This document shows positions 1-8,560 of a stretch of DNA of 64,000 nucleotides, piece by piece. The notes under the pieces were generated by a model. The model searched no databases, was not told the DNA's origin, and saw only the letters and a list, made by a program, of their open reading frames with translations. How positions within the stretch are numbered: the first letter of the stretch is position 1; the number at the start of each line of letters is the position of its first letter. The DNA lies in assembly GCA_019114445.1 (NCBI GenBank), contig DXFL01000024.1, forward strand, positions 27,057 to 91,056, read 5' to 3'. A program made the translations under genes and the position numbers. The DNA comes from Candidatus Barnesiella excrementigallinarum (GTDB taxonomy: Bacteria > Bacteroidota > Bacteroidia > Bacteroidales > Barnesiellaceae).

Positions 1-1
1 T

Positions 2-2131
2 TTGTTCCATTACAGCGGACAGACCACTGCGGCGGGAATCAATGTACGTAATGGCGAAATTATCAGCCATTACGGTAATTACGGACGGTCGGTGCTCTCG
101 CTCAATAAAGACAAGATCGCCGAAGTCTTTCCGCCCAAGTATGAAGCGAAAGTAATTTGTCCCGATGAGACAGCGATAACGATCGACAATGTAAACGAGT
201 CGGCATACGGTATACAGCCCGACCGGAACTGTGTGCTGTTCAATACATACAGCAGCCTCACCCTCAGCGAAGAGGGGCTGTATGCAAAACTCGAACCGCA
301 AGGCGAATGGATTATCAACGGTGAGGCAACTCCTTGCCGGGTGGCTTCGATAAGTCACACCCCCATACAGCCCGACGGTAAAAGTCATATCCTTTTCTTG
401 CGGAACGATGCGGCTACGCAATTCGAGGGTAAAGTGCAAGAGGGTGATGTGGTGCATATCGACCAACGTTTTGTCAATACCACTTTCCCCAATTCGGGAC
501 TTTCGGTGCCGCCGGCACAAAATGTGATACAGGCTTTTCACGGTTGGCCCAGTGTAATCCTCAACGGGGAGCTCCACGATAAAGAGTATAACGATTTTGT
601 GACTCCGGGACGCGAGTTTCAGGATTATCCCTGCACGCTTGTGGGGATAACCAAAGATGGGAAGAAGTTGTTTATCATCACGGCCGACAAGGGTTCGATG
701 GTAGAGGACGCTTACTATTTGGTAGAGCAAGGTGCATGGAATGTGGTTAACTTCGATGGCGGAGGTTCGGCAACGATGGTGGTCTATGACGAAGTTGTCA
801 ATTCGCCCACCGATGGGAAAGAACGAGCCGTGATGGATTCGTTTCAGGGCATTTCGTTGGCTCCCGACGACGATACATTCTCTTTTATCTCGTTCTACAA
901 GCCCTCTATCAAAGCAATACCGTTGGCTGCGATACCCTTGCGGGTACTTGCCCATAATCGCTATGGGGTGGTTCTCGACGACGATTTTACCGATGTGGAG
1001 TTTTCGTGCGAGCCCGAGGAGTTGGGTTATGTAAACAGCCGGGGTGAGTTTTGTGCCGGACCGGTTGCCATGTCGGGAACGATTATTGCCCGCAAGGGCG
1101 ACTCTACCTGTAAAATGCGGGTAACGATGGGGGCTGCGGGAAGTGATATAAAATTGGGCCTCGACAGCCTTTATATCGACGATTTGCGAGAATATCCCAT
1201 CGCCATAAATACACTTTCGCAAGGCGAAACCTATTTGCTCAATCCCGATATATTTGAGTGGACGGTTTCCGGCGACGATTGTTGCGAGGTGGTTGAAGGT
1301 GCCGTGAAAGGATTGCGCAACGGGCGCACTCTGTTACAAGGGAAATATGGCGATATAGAGGTGGAATTTCCGGTTGTTGTAGAGATAGGTCAGGGCGAAA
1401 TGGTGCACGAAAGCTTTGCCGATGTATCGTCTTATCCCGTAACCGGCAGTTCGGCGGTGACCAATATTCGTTTCGACTCGTCGATTCTTCCCGTAGGGTG
1501 GAACGATGGAGCCACTTTGCAATTCGATTTGTCTACCGGTAGGGCACCTAATGTCGTATTGAATAATCCTATTCGGTTTTATGGTCTGCCCGATTCGGTT
1601 TCGATGCAGATAAAGAACTGGGATTCGATTATCAGTAGTGTCACTTGCGAGTTTTCCAGTTTGTCGGGCTCGTGGATTCATACCCTTTCGCCGCTGGCCA
1701 ATAGCGACTCCATCTATGTAGTACCTCTTACTCACCTCGATGTAACGGCATTCCCCGTTTCGCTGAAAAGTTTGAAAATCTATTTGTCCACCCAAGAGAA
1801 GGGGAGCGACCGGAAAATATCGTTTAGAGATTTCAAAGCCTATTATCCGCACGAAGCATCGGACGGGATAGAGGTGTTGGAAAACGAGCCGACACTGTCG
1901 GTTCGCAAGATCGCTCCGGGTATGGTGCAGATACAAGGCGATATTAAGGCGGGTGAATCGGTTGCGGTTACCCTCACCGATATGAATGGCCGGGTATTAG
2001 CTTCGTTTGTCGAGAAAGCCCACTGTCAAGGAGTTTGTGATGTGACATTGCCGCTTGTATTGTCGCCGGGTATTTATCTCATAGGCGTACAAACGCAAGA
2101 TGGTTACGTGGTGGAGAAACTGGTGTGGTAA
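2..2131 (+). CDS. Phosphodiester glycosidase (NAGPA-like) secreted protein, 5'-truncated
   Basis: The reading frame is open from the left edge, so the true start and any signal peptide lie outside the window. The first third is a phosphodiester glycosidase domain (family of the uncovering enzyme NAGPA), recognised by the core NFDGGGSATMVV around in-window residues 250-260 and the preceding FIITADK strand. The middle is made of beta-rich Ig/discoidin-like segments. The last roughly 85 residues (TDMNGRVL, then SPGIYLIGV) look like a Por/type IX secretion sorting domain, so the protein is probably exported to the cell surface. Substrate is unknown; a sugar phosphodiester or surface glycan is family-based inference. 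A perfect-stem terminator follows. Confidence 0.8.
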   Translation: MFHYSGQTTAAGINVRNGEIISHYGNYGRSVLSLNKDKIAEVFPPKYEAKVICPDETAITIDNVNESAYGIQPDRNCVLFNTYSSLTLSEEGLYAKLEPQGEWIINGEATPCRVASISHTPIQPDGKSHILFLRNDAATQFEGKVQEGDVVHIDQRFVNTTFPNSGLSVPPAQNVIQAFHGWPSVILNGELHDKEYNDFVTPGREFQDYPCTLVGITKDGKKLFIITADKGSMVEDAYYLVEQGAWNVVNFDGGGSATMVVYDEVVNSPTDGKERAVMDSFQGISLAPDDDTFSFISFYKPSIKAIPLAAIPLRVLAHNRYGVVLDDDFTDVEFSCEPEELGYVNSRGEFCAGPVAMSGTIIARKGDSTCKMRVTMGAAGSDIKLGLDSLYIDDLREYPIAINTLSQGETYLLNPDIFEWTVSGDDCCEVVEGAVKGLRNGRTLLQGKYGDIEVEFPVVVEIGQGEMVHESFADVSSYPVTGSSAVTNIRFDSSILPVGWNDGATLQFDLSTGRAPNVVLNNPIRFYGLPDSVSMQIKNWDSIISSVTCEFSSLSGSWIHTLSPLANSDSIYVVPLTHLDVTAFPVSLKSLKIYLSTQEKGSDRKISFRDFKAYYPHEASDGIEVLENEPTLSVRKIAPGMVQIQGDIKAGESVAVTLTDMNGRVLASFVEKAHCQGVCDVTLPLVLSPGIYLIGVQTQDGYVVEKLVW

Positions 2132-2152
2132 AATAGAAACACAGGATAAGAA

Positions 2153-2202
2153 GAGACGAAACCCGGTATGGAACAGATCTGCCGGGTTTCGTCTCTTTTT
2201 TT
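2153..2202 (+). terminator. Rho-independent terminator after the glycosidase gene
   Basis: A 14-bp perfect stem (GAGACGAAACCCGG at 2153-2166 pairing with 2182-2195) is followed by a run of T residues. Confidence 0.9.
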
Positions 2203-2342
2203 GTCTATCCGGCAGAACGGAAGAGAATATTTCGTCTGTGTTTTAAGGGAAACTATCGAGAAAGAGAGTATAAATATAGAAAATATGTACTAAGGTTTAA
2301 GTTTTATTTGTATATTTACCAACTTTTCTAAACCCATAATAT

Positions 2343-4949
2343 ATGAAAAAAATTTTTATCTCATTGTGCACAAGTACCTTTTTAGGGGTATCTTCGTTGT
2401 TTGCCGTACCGGCAAGATCTATTCCTATGACCGTTACTCAACCCGATGGGAGTGTGGTGACTGTAAAACTCGTGGGCGATGAGTTTAGTCATTACAGAAT
2501 AACTTCCGACGGGATTCCTGTGATTCGTTGTGCCGACGGATTTTATCGGTATGCCGAGTTGTCGCCTGCCGGACAGGCTGTGGCCGGTGCTGTGATAGCC
2601 CGCGATGCCGCATTGCGTACGGCTTCGGAAAAGGCTTATCTTGAACAGTTGTCCGAACAACAAGTTTCGCAAAACCTTTTTGCCCGTCGTTCCTTGAAGA
2701 AACAGCAAAAGCAAAATTCCATTACTCGCCGGGTGACACAAGCTACCGCGGGCGACGATGTACACGGGCTGGTGTTGCTGGTAGAATTCAGTGACAAAAA
2801 ATTCAGTTCGGTAGGCACGAAAGAGGGCTTTAACGAAATGATGAACAAAGAGGGATATGATTATATGGGAGCCATAGGCAGTGCCCGGGACTATTTCATT
2901 GCCCAGTCGGGAGGCAAGTTCCAACCGACATTCGATGTGATAGGCCCCATTACTCTCGACCGTACAATGGCCTATTATGGCGGGAATAATAGTTATGGAG
3001 ATGATCAACGCCCGGAGCAGATGATTATCGATGCTTGTGAAAAAGCAGAATCGATGGTCGATTTTACCATTTACGACCGGGATAACGACGGGTTTGTCGA
3101 TTTGGTATATGTGATTTATGCCGGCTATGGAGAGTCGTCGGATGCTGACGGCTCTTTGGAAAATACCATTTGGCCTCATGCATGGTGGGTATATCAAGGT
3201 GCAGGAAAAGAGGTCGTGGTCGATGGCAAATATATCGATGCGTACGCCTGTTCGTCCGAGTTGCTCGGTAATAGCGGCACATATCGCGATGGTATAGGTA
3301 CCTTCTGTCACGAGTACAGCCATACACTGGGTTTGCCCGACTTCTACGATACGAGTGGCTATTCGTCGAACTATGGTATGAGTACATGGAGTGTAATGGA
3401 TTATGGCTGTTACAATGGTCCCGATATGAATTACGATGGTTATGCCGACGGTTCGGTACCGGTGGGATATACGGCTTATGAACGGGAATTCTGTGGCTGG
3501 CTCACTATTGAGGAATTAACCGGGCCGGCAACGATTTCACTCGAAAATTTGGCCGACAGTCAAAAGGCTTATAAGATTGTGTCGAGCGACAAAAATCAAT
3601 ACTTCACATTGGAGAATCGGCAACAAACCGGTTGGGACCAATACATGGCCGCTTCGGGATTGATGATTCTCAAAGTCGATTATAACCAATCGGTGTGGGA
3701 CAACAATACGGTTAACAACACGGCTTCTCGCCAGCGTATGACCATTATGCCTGCCGATAATAAATGGAGTTTTAATGACGAGGAGGGTGACCTCTATCCC
3801 TACAACGGAAACAACTCCTTTACCGACACCAGCCATCCGGCAGCTAAAACCAATACGGGTTTGTTGCTGGGTAAGCCGGTGACCAATATTACAAACACGA
3901 ATGGCGTGATTACGTTCGATTTTATGGGTGGAGCTGCGGCTGTCGAGGCTCCGGTCGCTGTGGAGGCCACCGAGATTTCGGCAACTGGTTTTACGGCCAA
4001 CTGGTTACCGGTTGAGAATGCCGCCAGCTATACGCTCTATGTCGATCGCAAACAACCTTCGGCCGGTGGCGATATTTTGTTGTCGGAAGATTTTGCCAAC
4101 TGTACATCGTCCAGTACCAATAATTTTGCAGGAACCAACTCGTTCAAAGATTTGGATACCCAGTATTTTTCCACTTCGGGTTGGAGCGGTAAATATTTGT
4201 ATTGCGAGGTAGGGGAACTAAAATTGGGTAACTCGTCCAATGGCGGTACTGTGCGTACACCCGCCCTCGATTTGTCGGCCTGCGATGGTACGTTTACCGT
4301 GCGTTTCGATGCCTCGATGTATGGCAGTGATAAAGAGACCGTGATGAAAGTTTATGTCGAAGGCGACGAAGCAAATGCTCAAACCACCGATAAACTCCTC
4401 TCCGAGATGACAACTTATACGATGACCTTCACGGGCGGAACTGCCGACAGCAAAATTATATTGGCGTCGACTTCGAGCAGTGGCAAGAAAAGAGCTTATC
4501 TCGACAATATAATTGTTTATACCGGCGAAGTGGCAGCCGATGATATGGCTAAGCCGGCTGCCGATAATACCCAATGGCCTATGGAGGTGACGGGTATTAC
4601 CACAACCTCTTATCCGGTCTTTGGGCTTGAACAAGGTTATGTATACTCCTATAAAGTAAAAGCCGTTACGGCCGAGAATGAGGAGAGCGCCTATTCCAAT
4701 GTGGTGAAGGTAGATTTGAGCGAATCGACAGGAATTTGCGAATTGCCCGAAATGAACGCGCGGGTATATGCCGTCGAGGGAAATATCGTAATCGAGTGTG
4801 AGGAAGAACAACCGGTCGAAGTGGTGAACTTGATGGGACAGGTAGTGGCTTCGACTACGGCAAACGGTAGAACGCTGTTGTCTGTACCGGCCAAAGGCGT
4901 CTATATAGTCCGTTGCGGCTTTTCGACTACACGGGTGATGATACCGTAA
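2343..4949 (+). CDS. M6 family metalloprotease with split FnIII and sorting domain
   Basis: Secreted zinc endopeptidase of the immune-inhibitor-A (M6) family. Residues 1-21 form a signal peptide ending near FAVPA, a propeptide follows, and the catalytic domain carries HEYSH at residues 323-327 followed by TLGLPDFYD and the Met-turn WSVMDYG. From about residue 540 a fibronectin type III domain begins (TGFTANWLPV), is interrupted by a jelly-roll-like insert (about 568-740), then resumes at TGITTTSYP and ends near 795. The final 70 residues (VVNLMGQVVAS) resemble a type IX sorting domain. All visible catalytic residues are intact. Substrates cannot be read from sequence. It sits between two terminators, so it is probably monocistronic. 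Confidence 0.88.
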   Translation: MKKIFISLCTSTFLGVSSLFAVPARSIPMTVTQPDGSVVTVKLVGDEFSHYRITSDGIPVIRCADGFYRYAELSPAGQAVAGAVIARDAALRTASEKAYLEQLSEQQVSQNLFARRSLKKQQKQNSITRRVTQATAGDDVHGLVLLVEFSDKKFSSVGTKEGFNEMMNKEGYDYMGAIGSARDYFIAQSGGKFQPTFDVIGPITLDRTMAYYGGNNSYGDDQRPEQMIIDACEKAESMVDFTIYDRDNDGFVDLVYVIYAGYGESSDADGSLENTIWPHAWWVYQGAGKEVVVDGKYIDAYACSSELLGNSGTYRDGIGTFCHEYSHTLGLPDFYDTSGYSSNYGMSTWSVMDYGCYNGPDMNYDGYADGSVPVGYTAYEREFCGWLTIEELTGPATISLENLADSQKAYKIVSSDKNQYFTLENRQQTGWDQYMAASGLMILKVDYNQSVWDNNTVNNTASRQRMTIMPADNKWSFNDEEGDLYPYNGNNSFTDTSHPAAKTNTGLLLGKPVTNITNTNGVITFDFMGGAAAVEAPVAVEATEISATGFTANWLPVENAASYTLYVDRKQPSAGGDILLSEDFANCTSSSTNNFAGTNSFKDLDTQYFSTSGWSGKYLYCEVGELKLGNSSNGGTVRTPALDLSACDGTFTVRFDASMYGSDKETVMKVYVEGDEANAQTTDKLLSEMTTYTMTFTGGTADSKIILASTSSSGKKRAYLDNIIVYTGEVAADDMAKPAADNTQWPMEVTGITTTSYPVFGLEQGYVYSYKVKAVTAENEESAYSNVVKVDLSESTGICELPEMNARVYAVEGNIVIECEEEQPVEVVNLMGQVVASTTANGRTLLSVPAKGVYIVRCGFSTTRVMIP

Positions 4950-4969
4950 TATTCGAAAATATGATGTTT

Positions 4970-5012
4970 AAAGACCGAGGCGATGCGTGTAATGGCCTCG
5001 GTCTTTGTTTTT
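4970..5012 (+). terminator. Terminator after the M6 protease gene
   Basis: AAAGACCGAGGC at 4970-4981 pairs perfectly with 4995-5006, followed by TGTTTTT. Confidence 0.85.
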
Positions 5013-5049
5013 AAGAAGATAATACAAGGAAAAGAAAATATCGACCGAT

Positions 5050-5574
5050 ATGGAGCGAAATGAGTTGAAAGAGCTATTGGCAACCATCTCGGGAAAAGAG
5101 ATGAAGAGGCAGCTTGTCGAGATTCTGTTACAAGGCGAGTGCGTTGCCGAGGCTATGGATATTGCGGCGAATGAGTCGGGGCCCGAAGCATTTCGTGCCG
5201 CTTGGGGACTTACCGGCATATACGAGGAGCATAGAGGTTTGTTTTTGCAATGTAGAGACAAATTCCTTACGGGATTTCCCGGAGTGAAACATCACAGTGC
5301 AAGGCGGCAATATGGCCGCATTATGCTTGCACTGCTGGAACATCGGGAGTATTGTCCCGACCCGGTAGAGGCCAAACGGTTGGCCGAAACGGTTTGTACT
5401 TGGAGCATAGACGCGGGAGCCCGGGTTTCGGAAAAAGTGTGGGCGCTCTCCATATTGAAACGATTGTCTGGGCAAGTGGAGTGGGCCGAGGATTTGTTAC
5501 AACAGATTATGGCCATGAACGAGACCGATATGTCGTCGGGAATGAAGATTTTAATGCGTCGGTTGCATGAATAA
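5050..5574 (+). CDS. Conserved hypothetical helical-repeat protein
   Basis: 174 residues, cytoplasmic, almost entirely amphipathic helices (ELKELLATISGKEMKRQLVE, then EAFRAAWGLTGIYEEH and SEKVWALSILKRL), in a spacing that suggests a small HEAT/ARM-like solenoid. No catalytic motif or membrane segment is visible. The start is the first ATG after a purine-rich stretch (AAGGAAAAGA). It lies between the protease terminator and a lipoprotein gene that has its own promoter. Related Bacteroides proteins sometimes carry an adenylosuccinate lyase label in my recollection, but none of that enzyme's signature residues are here. Function unknown. Confidence 0.6.
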   Translation: MERNELKELLATISGKEMKRQLVEILLQGECVAEAMDIAANESGPEAFRAAWGLTGIYEEHRGLFLQCRDKFLTGFPGVKHHSARRQYGRIMLALLEHREYCPDPVEAKRLAETVCTWSIDAGARVSEKVWALSILKRLSGQVEWAEDLLQQIMAMNETDMSSGMKILMRRLHE

Positions 5575-5627
5575 TTAAAATAGCTTAAATGTTTTTTTAT
5601 TCCTCCTGCTAACCCTCTGTTGAGTGT

Positions 5628-5635
5628 TACATTTG
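5628..5635 (+). promoter_or_regulatory. Promoter -7 element for the DUF6340 lipoprotein
   Basis: TACATTTG matches the Bacteroidetes TAnnTTTG element exactly. A strong ribosome-binding site, AAGGAGG at 5655-5661, lies six bases before the ATG; such a strong Shine-Dalgarno is uncommon in this phylum. Confidence 0.6.
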
Positions 5636-5667
5636 TATAAGTATCTCGATTAAAAAGGAGGTTTTGT

Positions 5668-6705
5668 ATGAAGAAGTTGTGGTTTGGTTTGTGCGCGATT
5701 ACACTATTGTTGACGGGGTGTCGTTCGGTTTCGGTACTTTCGTTCGATGTATGGCGGCCGGCCAAAATAACATTCCCGGTGGAAATCGAGAGAGTGACAG
5801 TCGTAAACAACTCGGAGGATCCCGATGAGAGAATAGGCAACCGGTATGAAGATATTTCGAATAGAGAATATACGTTGGTTGTCCCGCACGACAGTACCTC
5901 TTACCGTTTGGCCGAATATATAGCCGTAGCCCTTTCGGATGCTCACTATTTCCCCGAAATTACCATTTTCTACGACGATTCCATTACGTTGCCCAAAAGC
6001 CTTTATCCTCTTTTGTCCGAGTTTCAGCTCGCTACAATAAGGGGAGGGACAGACCATACGGCTGTAATATCACTCGACAAAACCGATATGGCCGTAACGA
6101 TGAAGGACAACGCTTTTGTAGGAACATCGGGCGAGACAATTTTTGTCACCGATTTATCGGTGGCTACGACACTTCACTTGCGTGTTTATTGGCCCGATAA
6201 AGCACTGCCTTCCTATGAAATGGTTTCCGATACGGTATATTGGCAATCTTATGGTTATACTCCCGACGAAGCGCATGAGTCTTTGCCACAGTCGGGTGAA
6301 TTTGTTCACGAAGCCATGAGGCGAATATCTTCCAATGTGCGAAATACATTTATTCCTCATGTAGAGAGTGTTACACGATATATTTATACCTCTATCAATC
6401 CGGCTATGGCCGACGCTTATGATTTTTGGCAGCAAAATAAATATAAGGAGGCATCGTATTTGTGGGAATATGTTTATGAAGAACAGAAGAATGCGACTAC
6501 ACGGGCGATGGCTGCTGCCAATTTAGCAATATATAACGAGCTGTTCGACAAATATGGCGAAGCGATAGCGTGGGTAGACAAGGCGTTGTCGCTGTTGATG
6601 GAGAAAGCGGATAGCGATTCGGGCGAGATAGCCATATTGCAGGATTATCGTCGGCAATTGGTGGAGCGGAATACTGCCAACCCGGCATTGCAACAGCAAA
6701 TGTAA
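5668..6705 (+). CDS. DUF6340-family lipoprotein with C-terminal TPR-like helices
   Basis: 345 residues. The N-terminus is a lipoprotein signal with lipobox LLTGC, so Cys18 would be lipidated and the protein anchored in a membrane facing the periplasm. The opening SVSVLSFDVWRPAKITFP and the beta-rich middle match the Bacteroidales DUF6340 lipoproteins. The last 100 residues (AYDFWQQNKYKEASYLWEYV, then ATTRAMAAANLAIYNELFDK) form helical hairpins of tetratricopeptide type, suggesting protein binding. It has its own promoter and a strong ribosome-binding site, and ends at a convergent terminator. No enzymatic role is apparent; family function is unknown. Confidence 0.75.
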   Translation: MKKLWFGLCAITLLLTGCRSVSVLSFDVWRPAKITFPVEIERVTVVNNSEDPDERIGNRYEDISNREYTLVVPHDSTSYRLAEYIAVALSDAHYFPEITIFYDDSITLPKSLYPLLSEFQLATIRGGTDHTAVISLDKTDMAVTMKDNAFVGTSGETIFVTDLSVATTLHLRVYWPDKALPSYEMVSDTVYWQSYGYTPDEAHESLPQSGEFVHEAMRRISSNVRNTFIPHVESVTRYIYTSINPAMADAYDFWQQNKYKEASYLWEYVYEEQKNATTRAMAAANLAIYNELFDKYGEAIAWVDKALSLLMEKADSDSGEIAILQDYRRQLVERNTANPALQQQM

Positions 6706-6722
6706 AACGAATAATAACCGAC

Positions 6723-6769
6723 AAAAAAGCGAGGCAAGAAATTTATATTCCCCTGCCTCGCTTTTTTTT
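6723..6769. terminator. Bidirectional terminator between converging genes
   Basis: AAAAAAGCGAGGCA at 6723-6736 pairs with TGCCTCGC plus a T run at 6754-6769. A-rich and T-rich flanks let it serve the lipoprotein gene (+) and the acetyltransferase operon (-). Confidence 0.85.
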
Positions 6770-6810
6770 ATCTGCCGAAAGTAAATTGTATTCGTACGTT
6801 TGCAATATCG

Positions 6811-7398
6811 TTATTCTTTGTTGTCGTTGGTTGGTAGTTTTATGTGTCGAATGACACGTGCCGGTATTCCCCCGACAATGGTATTGGGCTCGACCTCTTT
6901 TGTGACGACGGCGCCCGCGGCCACAACGGCATTGTCGCCTATTTTCACCCCTTGCAGAATAGTGGCGTTGGCTCCGATCCATACGTTACGCCCGAGAACG
7001 ATGGGGGCAGGGTAGGTGCTTTTTCGGTCCTTTGGATCAAGTCCGTGATTGAGCGTGGCGAATACTACGTTGTGTCCTATTTGACAGTCGTCGCCGATGA
7101 ATATGCCTCCGTGATCTTGAAAATGGCAACAGGCATTGATAAAAACCCGTTGGCCTATGTGGATATTTTTCCCAAAATCGGTGTAAAACGGAGGGAATAC
7201 CCGGAGCGTAGAATCGACTTTATACCCGAAAAGCCGTGAGAGCAGATCCCGAATTTCGTCGGGAGTATGGTACGTCTGGTTCAGTTCGCAGGTGATTTTA
7301 CGGGCCTCGTTGTTCATTTCGTCCATAAAACTTCCTATCTCGGCACCGCAGAGCGGTTTTTGCTTAGCTGTATGTTGTAAAAATTCGTCGAGGGTCAT
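6811..7398 (-). CDS. Sugar O-acetyltransferase (maltose/galactoside type)
   Basis: 195-residue acetyltransferase of the left-handed beta-helix (LbH) family, which moves acetyl from acetyl-CoA to a sugar hydroxyl. The N-terminal Mac domain (KQKPLCGAEIGSFMDEMNNE) is followed by hexapeptide repeats such as IFIGDDCQIGHNVVF and VWIGANATILQGVKIGDNAV, with the catalytic-type histidine in FATLNHGLD. Its length suits Maa/NodL/LacA enzymes. It begins nine bases after the preceding hydrolase stop, so the two are probably cotranscribed. Which sugar is acetylated cannot be told. Confidence 0.85.
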   Translation of the reverse strand: MTLDEFLQHTAKQKPLCGAEIGSFMDEMNNEARKITCELNQTYHTPDEIRDLLSRLFGYKVDSTLRVFPPFYTDFGKNIHIGQRVFINACCHFQDHGGIFIGDDCQIGHNVVFATLNHGLDPKDRKSTYPAPIVLGRNVWIGANATILQGVKIGDNAVVAAGAVVTKEVEPNTIVGGIPARVIRHIKLPTNDNKE

Positions 7399-7407
7399 GG
7401 CCTGTAT

Positions 7408-8421
7408 CTATTTCAAATAGTCGTTGAAAAAAGATTCTATTTTTTCGAAAGGAATTATATCCATACGGTCGTATAAATCTACATGGTTGGCACCCGGTAT
7501 AATAAGCAACTCCTTATTGTCGCCTTGTAATTTTTTGAATGCATCTTCGCTGAAATAGCGGGAGTGTGCCTTTTCGCCGTGAATCATAAGCACGGCGCTG
7601 CGAATCTCGTCGCTGTACGAGAGAATAGGCATATTGATGAAGGATAGGGCCGAAGTTACGTTCCAACCGTTATTCGAATTGAGCGAACGTTTGTGGTAGC
7701 CTCGTGGGGTCTTGTAGTAATCGTAATAATCTTTTACGAATTGAGGCGCATCGTCGGGCAGTGGGTCGACTACACCCCCGGCAAGGGCGTATGAACCGTT
7801 ACGGGCATCGATGGTACGTTGGGCATTGAGTTGTTGGCGTAGCGCATAACGTTGGTCGGCATTCATCGAGTCGAAATAACCGTTGGCATTGACGCGGCTC
7901 ATATCGTACATGGTAACGGTTACCGTCGCTTTTATGCGGGTATCGATGGCCGCTGCGTTAAGGGCCATACCTCCCCAGCCGCAAATGCCTATGATACCTA
8001 TGTGGTCGGGATCAACGTCGTTGCGTATCGAAAGATAATCGACCGCGGCGCAAAAATCTTCGGTGTTGATGTCGGGCGACGCTACATAGCGCGGTTCACC
8101 GCTGCTTTCGCCGGTATAGGAAGGATCGAAGGCAAGGGTTAAAAATCCGGCTTCGGCCATTCTTTGGGCATATAATCCCGACGACTGTTCCTTGACAGCC
8201 CCAAAAGGGCCCGATACGGCAATGGCCGGGAGTTTGCCTTCGGCGTTTTTGGGCATATACATATCGGCAACAAGCGTAATGCCGTACCGGTTTTTGAAAC
8301 TCACCTTTTCGACCGTTACTTTGTCGCTGGGAGCAAATGTCTTGTCATTCTTTTGGGCACAAATTGTATGCATTGTAGTAGAACTTAAAAATAGTAAGAA
8401 AATAAAAATCGCCTTATTCAT
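7408..8421 (-). CDS. Secreted alpha/beta hydrolase (dienelactone-hydrolase-like)
   Basis: 337 residues with a cleavable signal peptide (about residues 1-22, ending near TICAQK), so it acts in the periplasm or outside. The alpha/beta-hydrolase fold is seen in the oxyanion strand AIAVSGPFGAV, the nucleophile elbow GICGWGG with Cys147 in place of serine, and the C-terminal catalytic histidine in PGANHVDLYD. A Cys nucleophile is typical of dienelactone hydrolases and also occurs in related Bacteroidetes esterases. It leads a two-gene unit with the downstream acetyltransferase; coupling to deacylation of sugars is only a guess. Confidence 0.75.
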   Translation of the reverse strand: MNKAIFIFLLFLSSTTMHTICAQKNDKTFAPSDKVTVEKVSFKNRYGITLVADMYMPKNAEGKLPAIAVSGPFGAVKEQSSGLYAQRMAEAGFLTLAFDPSYTGESSGEPRYVASPDINTEDFCAAVDYLSIRNDVDPDHIGIIGICGWGGMALNAAAIDTRIKATVTVTMYDMSRVNANGYFDSMNADQRYALRQQLNAQRTIDARNGSYALAGGVVDPLPDDAPQFVKDYYDYYKTPRGYHKRSLNSNNGWNVTSALSFINMPILSYSDEIRSAVLMIHGEKAHSRYFSEDAFKKLQGDNKELLIIPGANHVDLYDRMDIIPFEKIESFFNDYLK

Positions 8422-8445
8422 TTTTGTATATCTCTTCGTTTAGTA

Positions 8446-8453
8446 CAAAAGTA
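8446..8453 (-). promoter_or_regulatory. Promoter -7 element for the hydrolase/acetyltransferase pair
   Basis: Read on the minus strand this is TACTTTTG, an exact TAnnTTTG match, 25 bases before the hydrolase ATG. Confidence 0.55.
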
Positions 8454-8560
8454 GGGCGATTTTTCGAGCCGGATAGGATATAAATCTTTGAATCTTATAC
8501 CCGAATCCTCGTTCTTTTTATCTTACTAAATTTTCGATCATGAGCGTGCCTGTTGAGTTG

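Noticed and set aside
5050..5574. Adenylosuccinate lyase
   Set aside because: I recall that label on similar proteins, but the 174-residue helical protein has none of the lyase signature loops.
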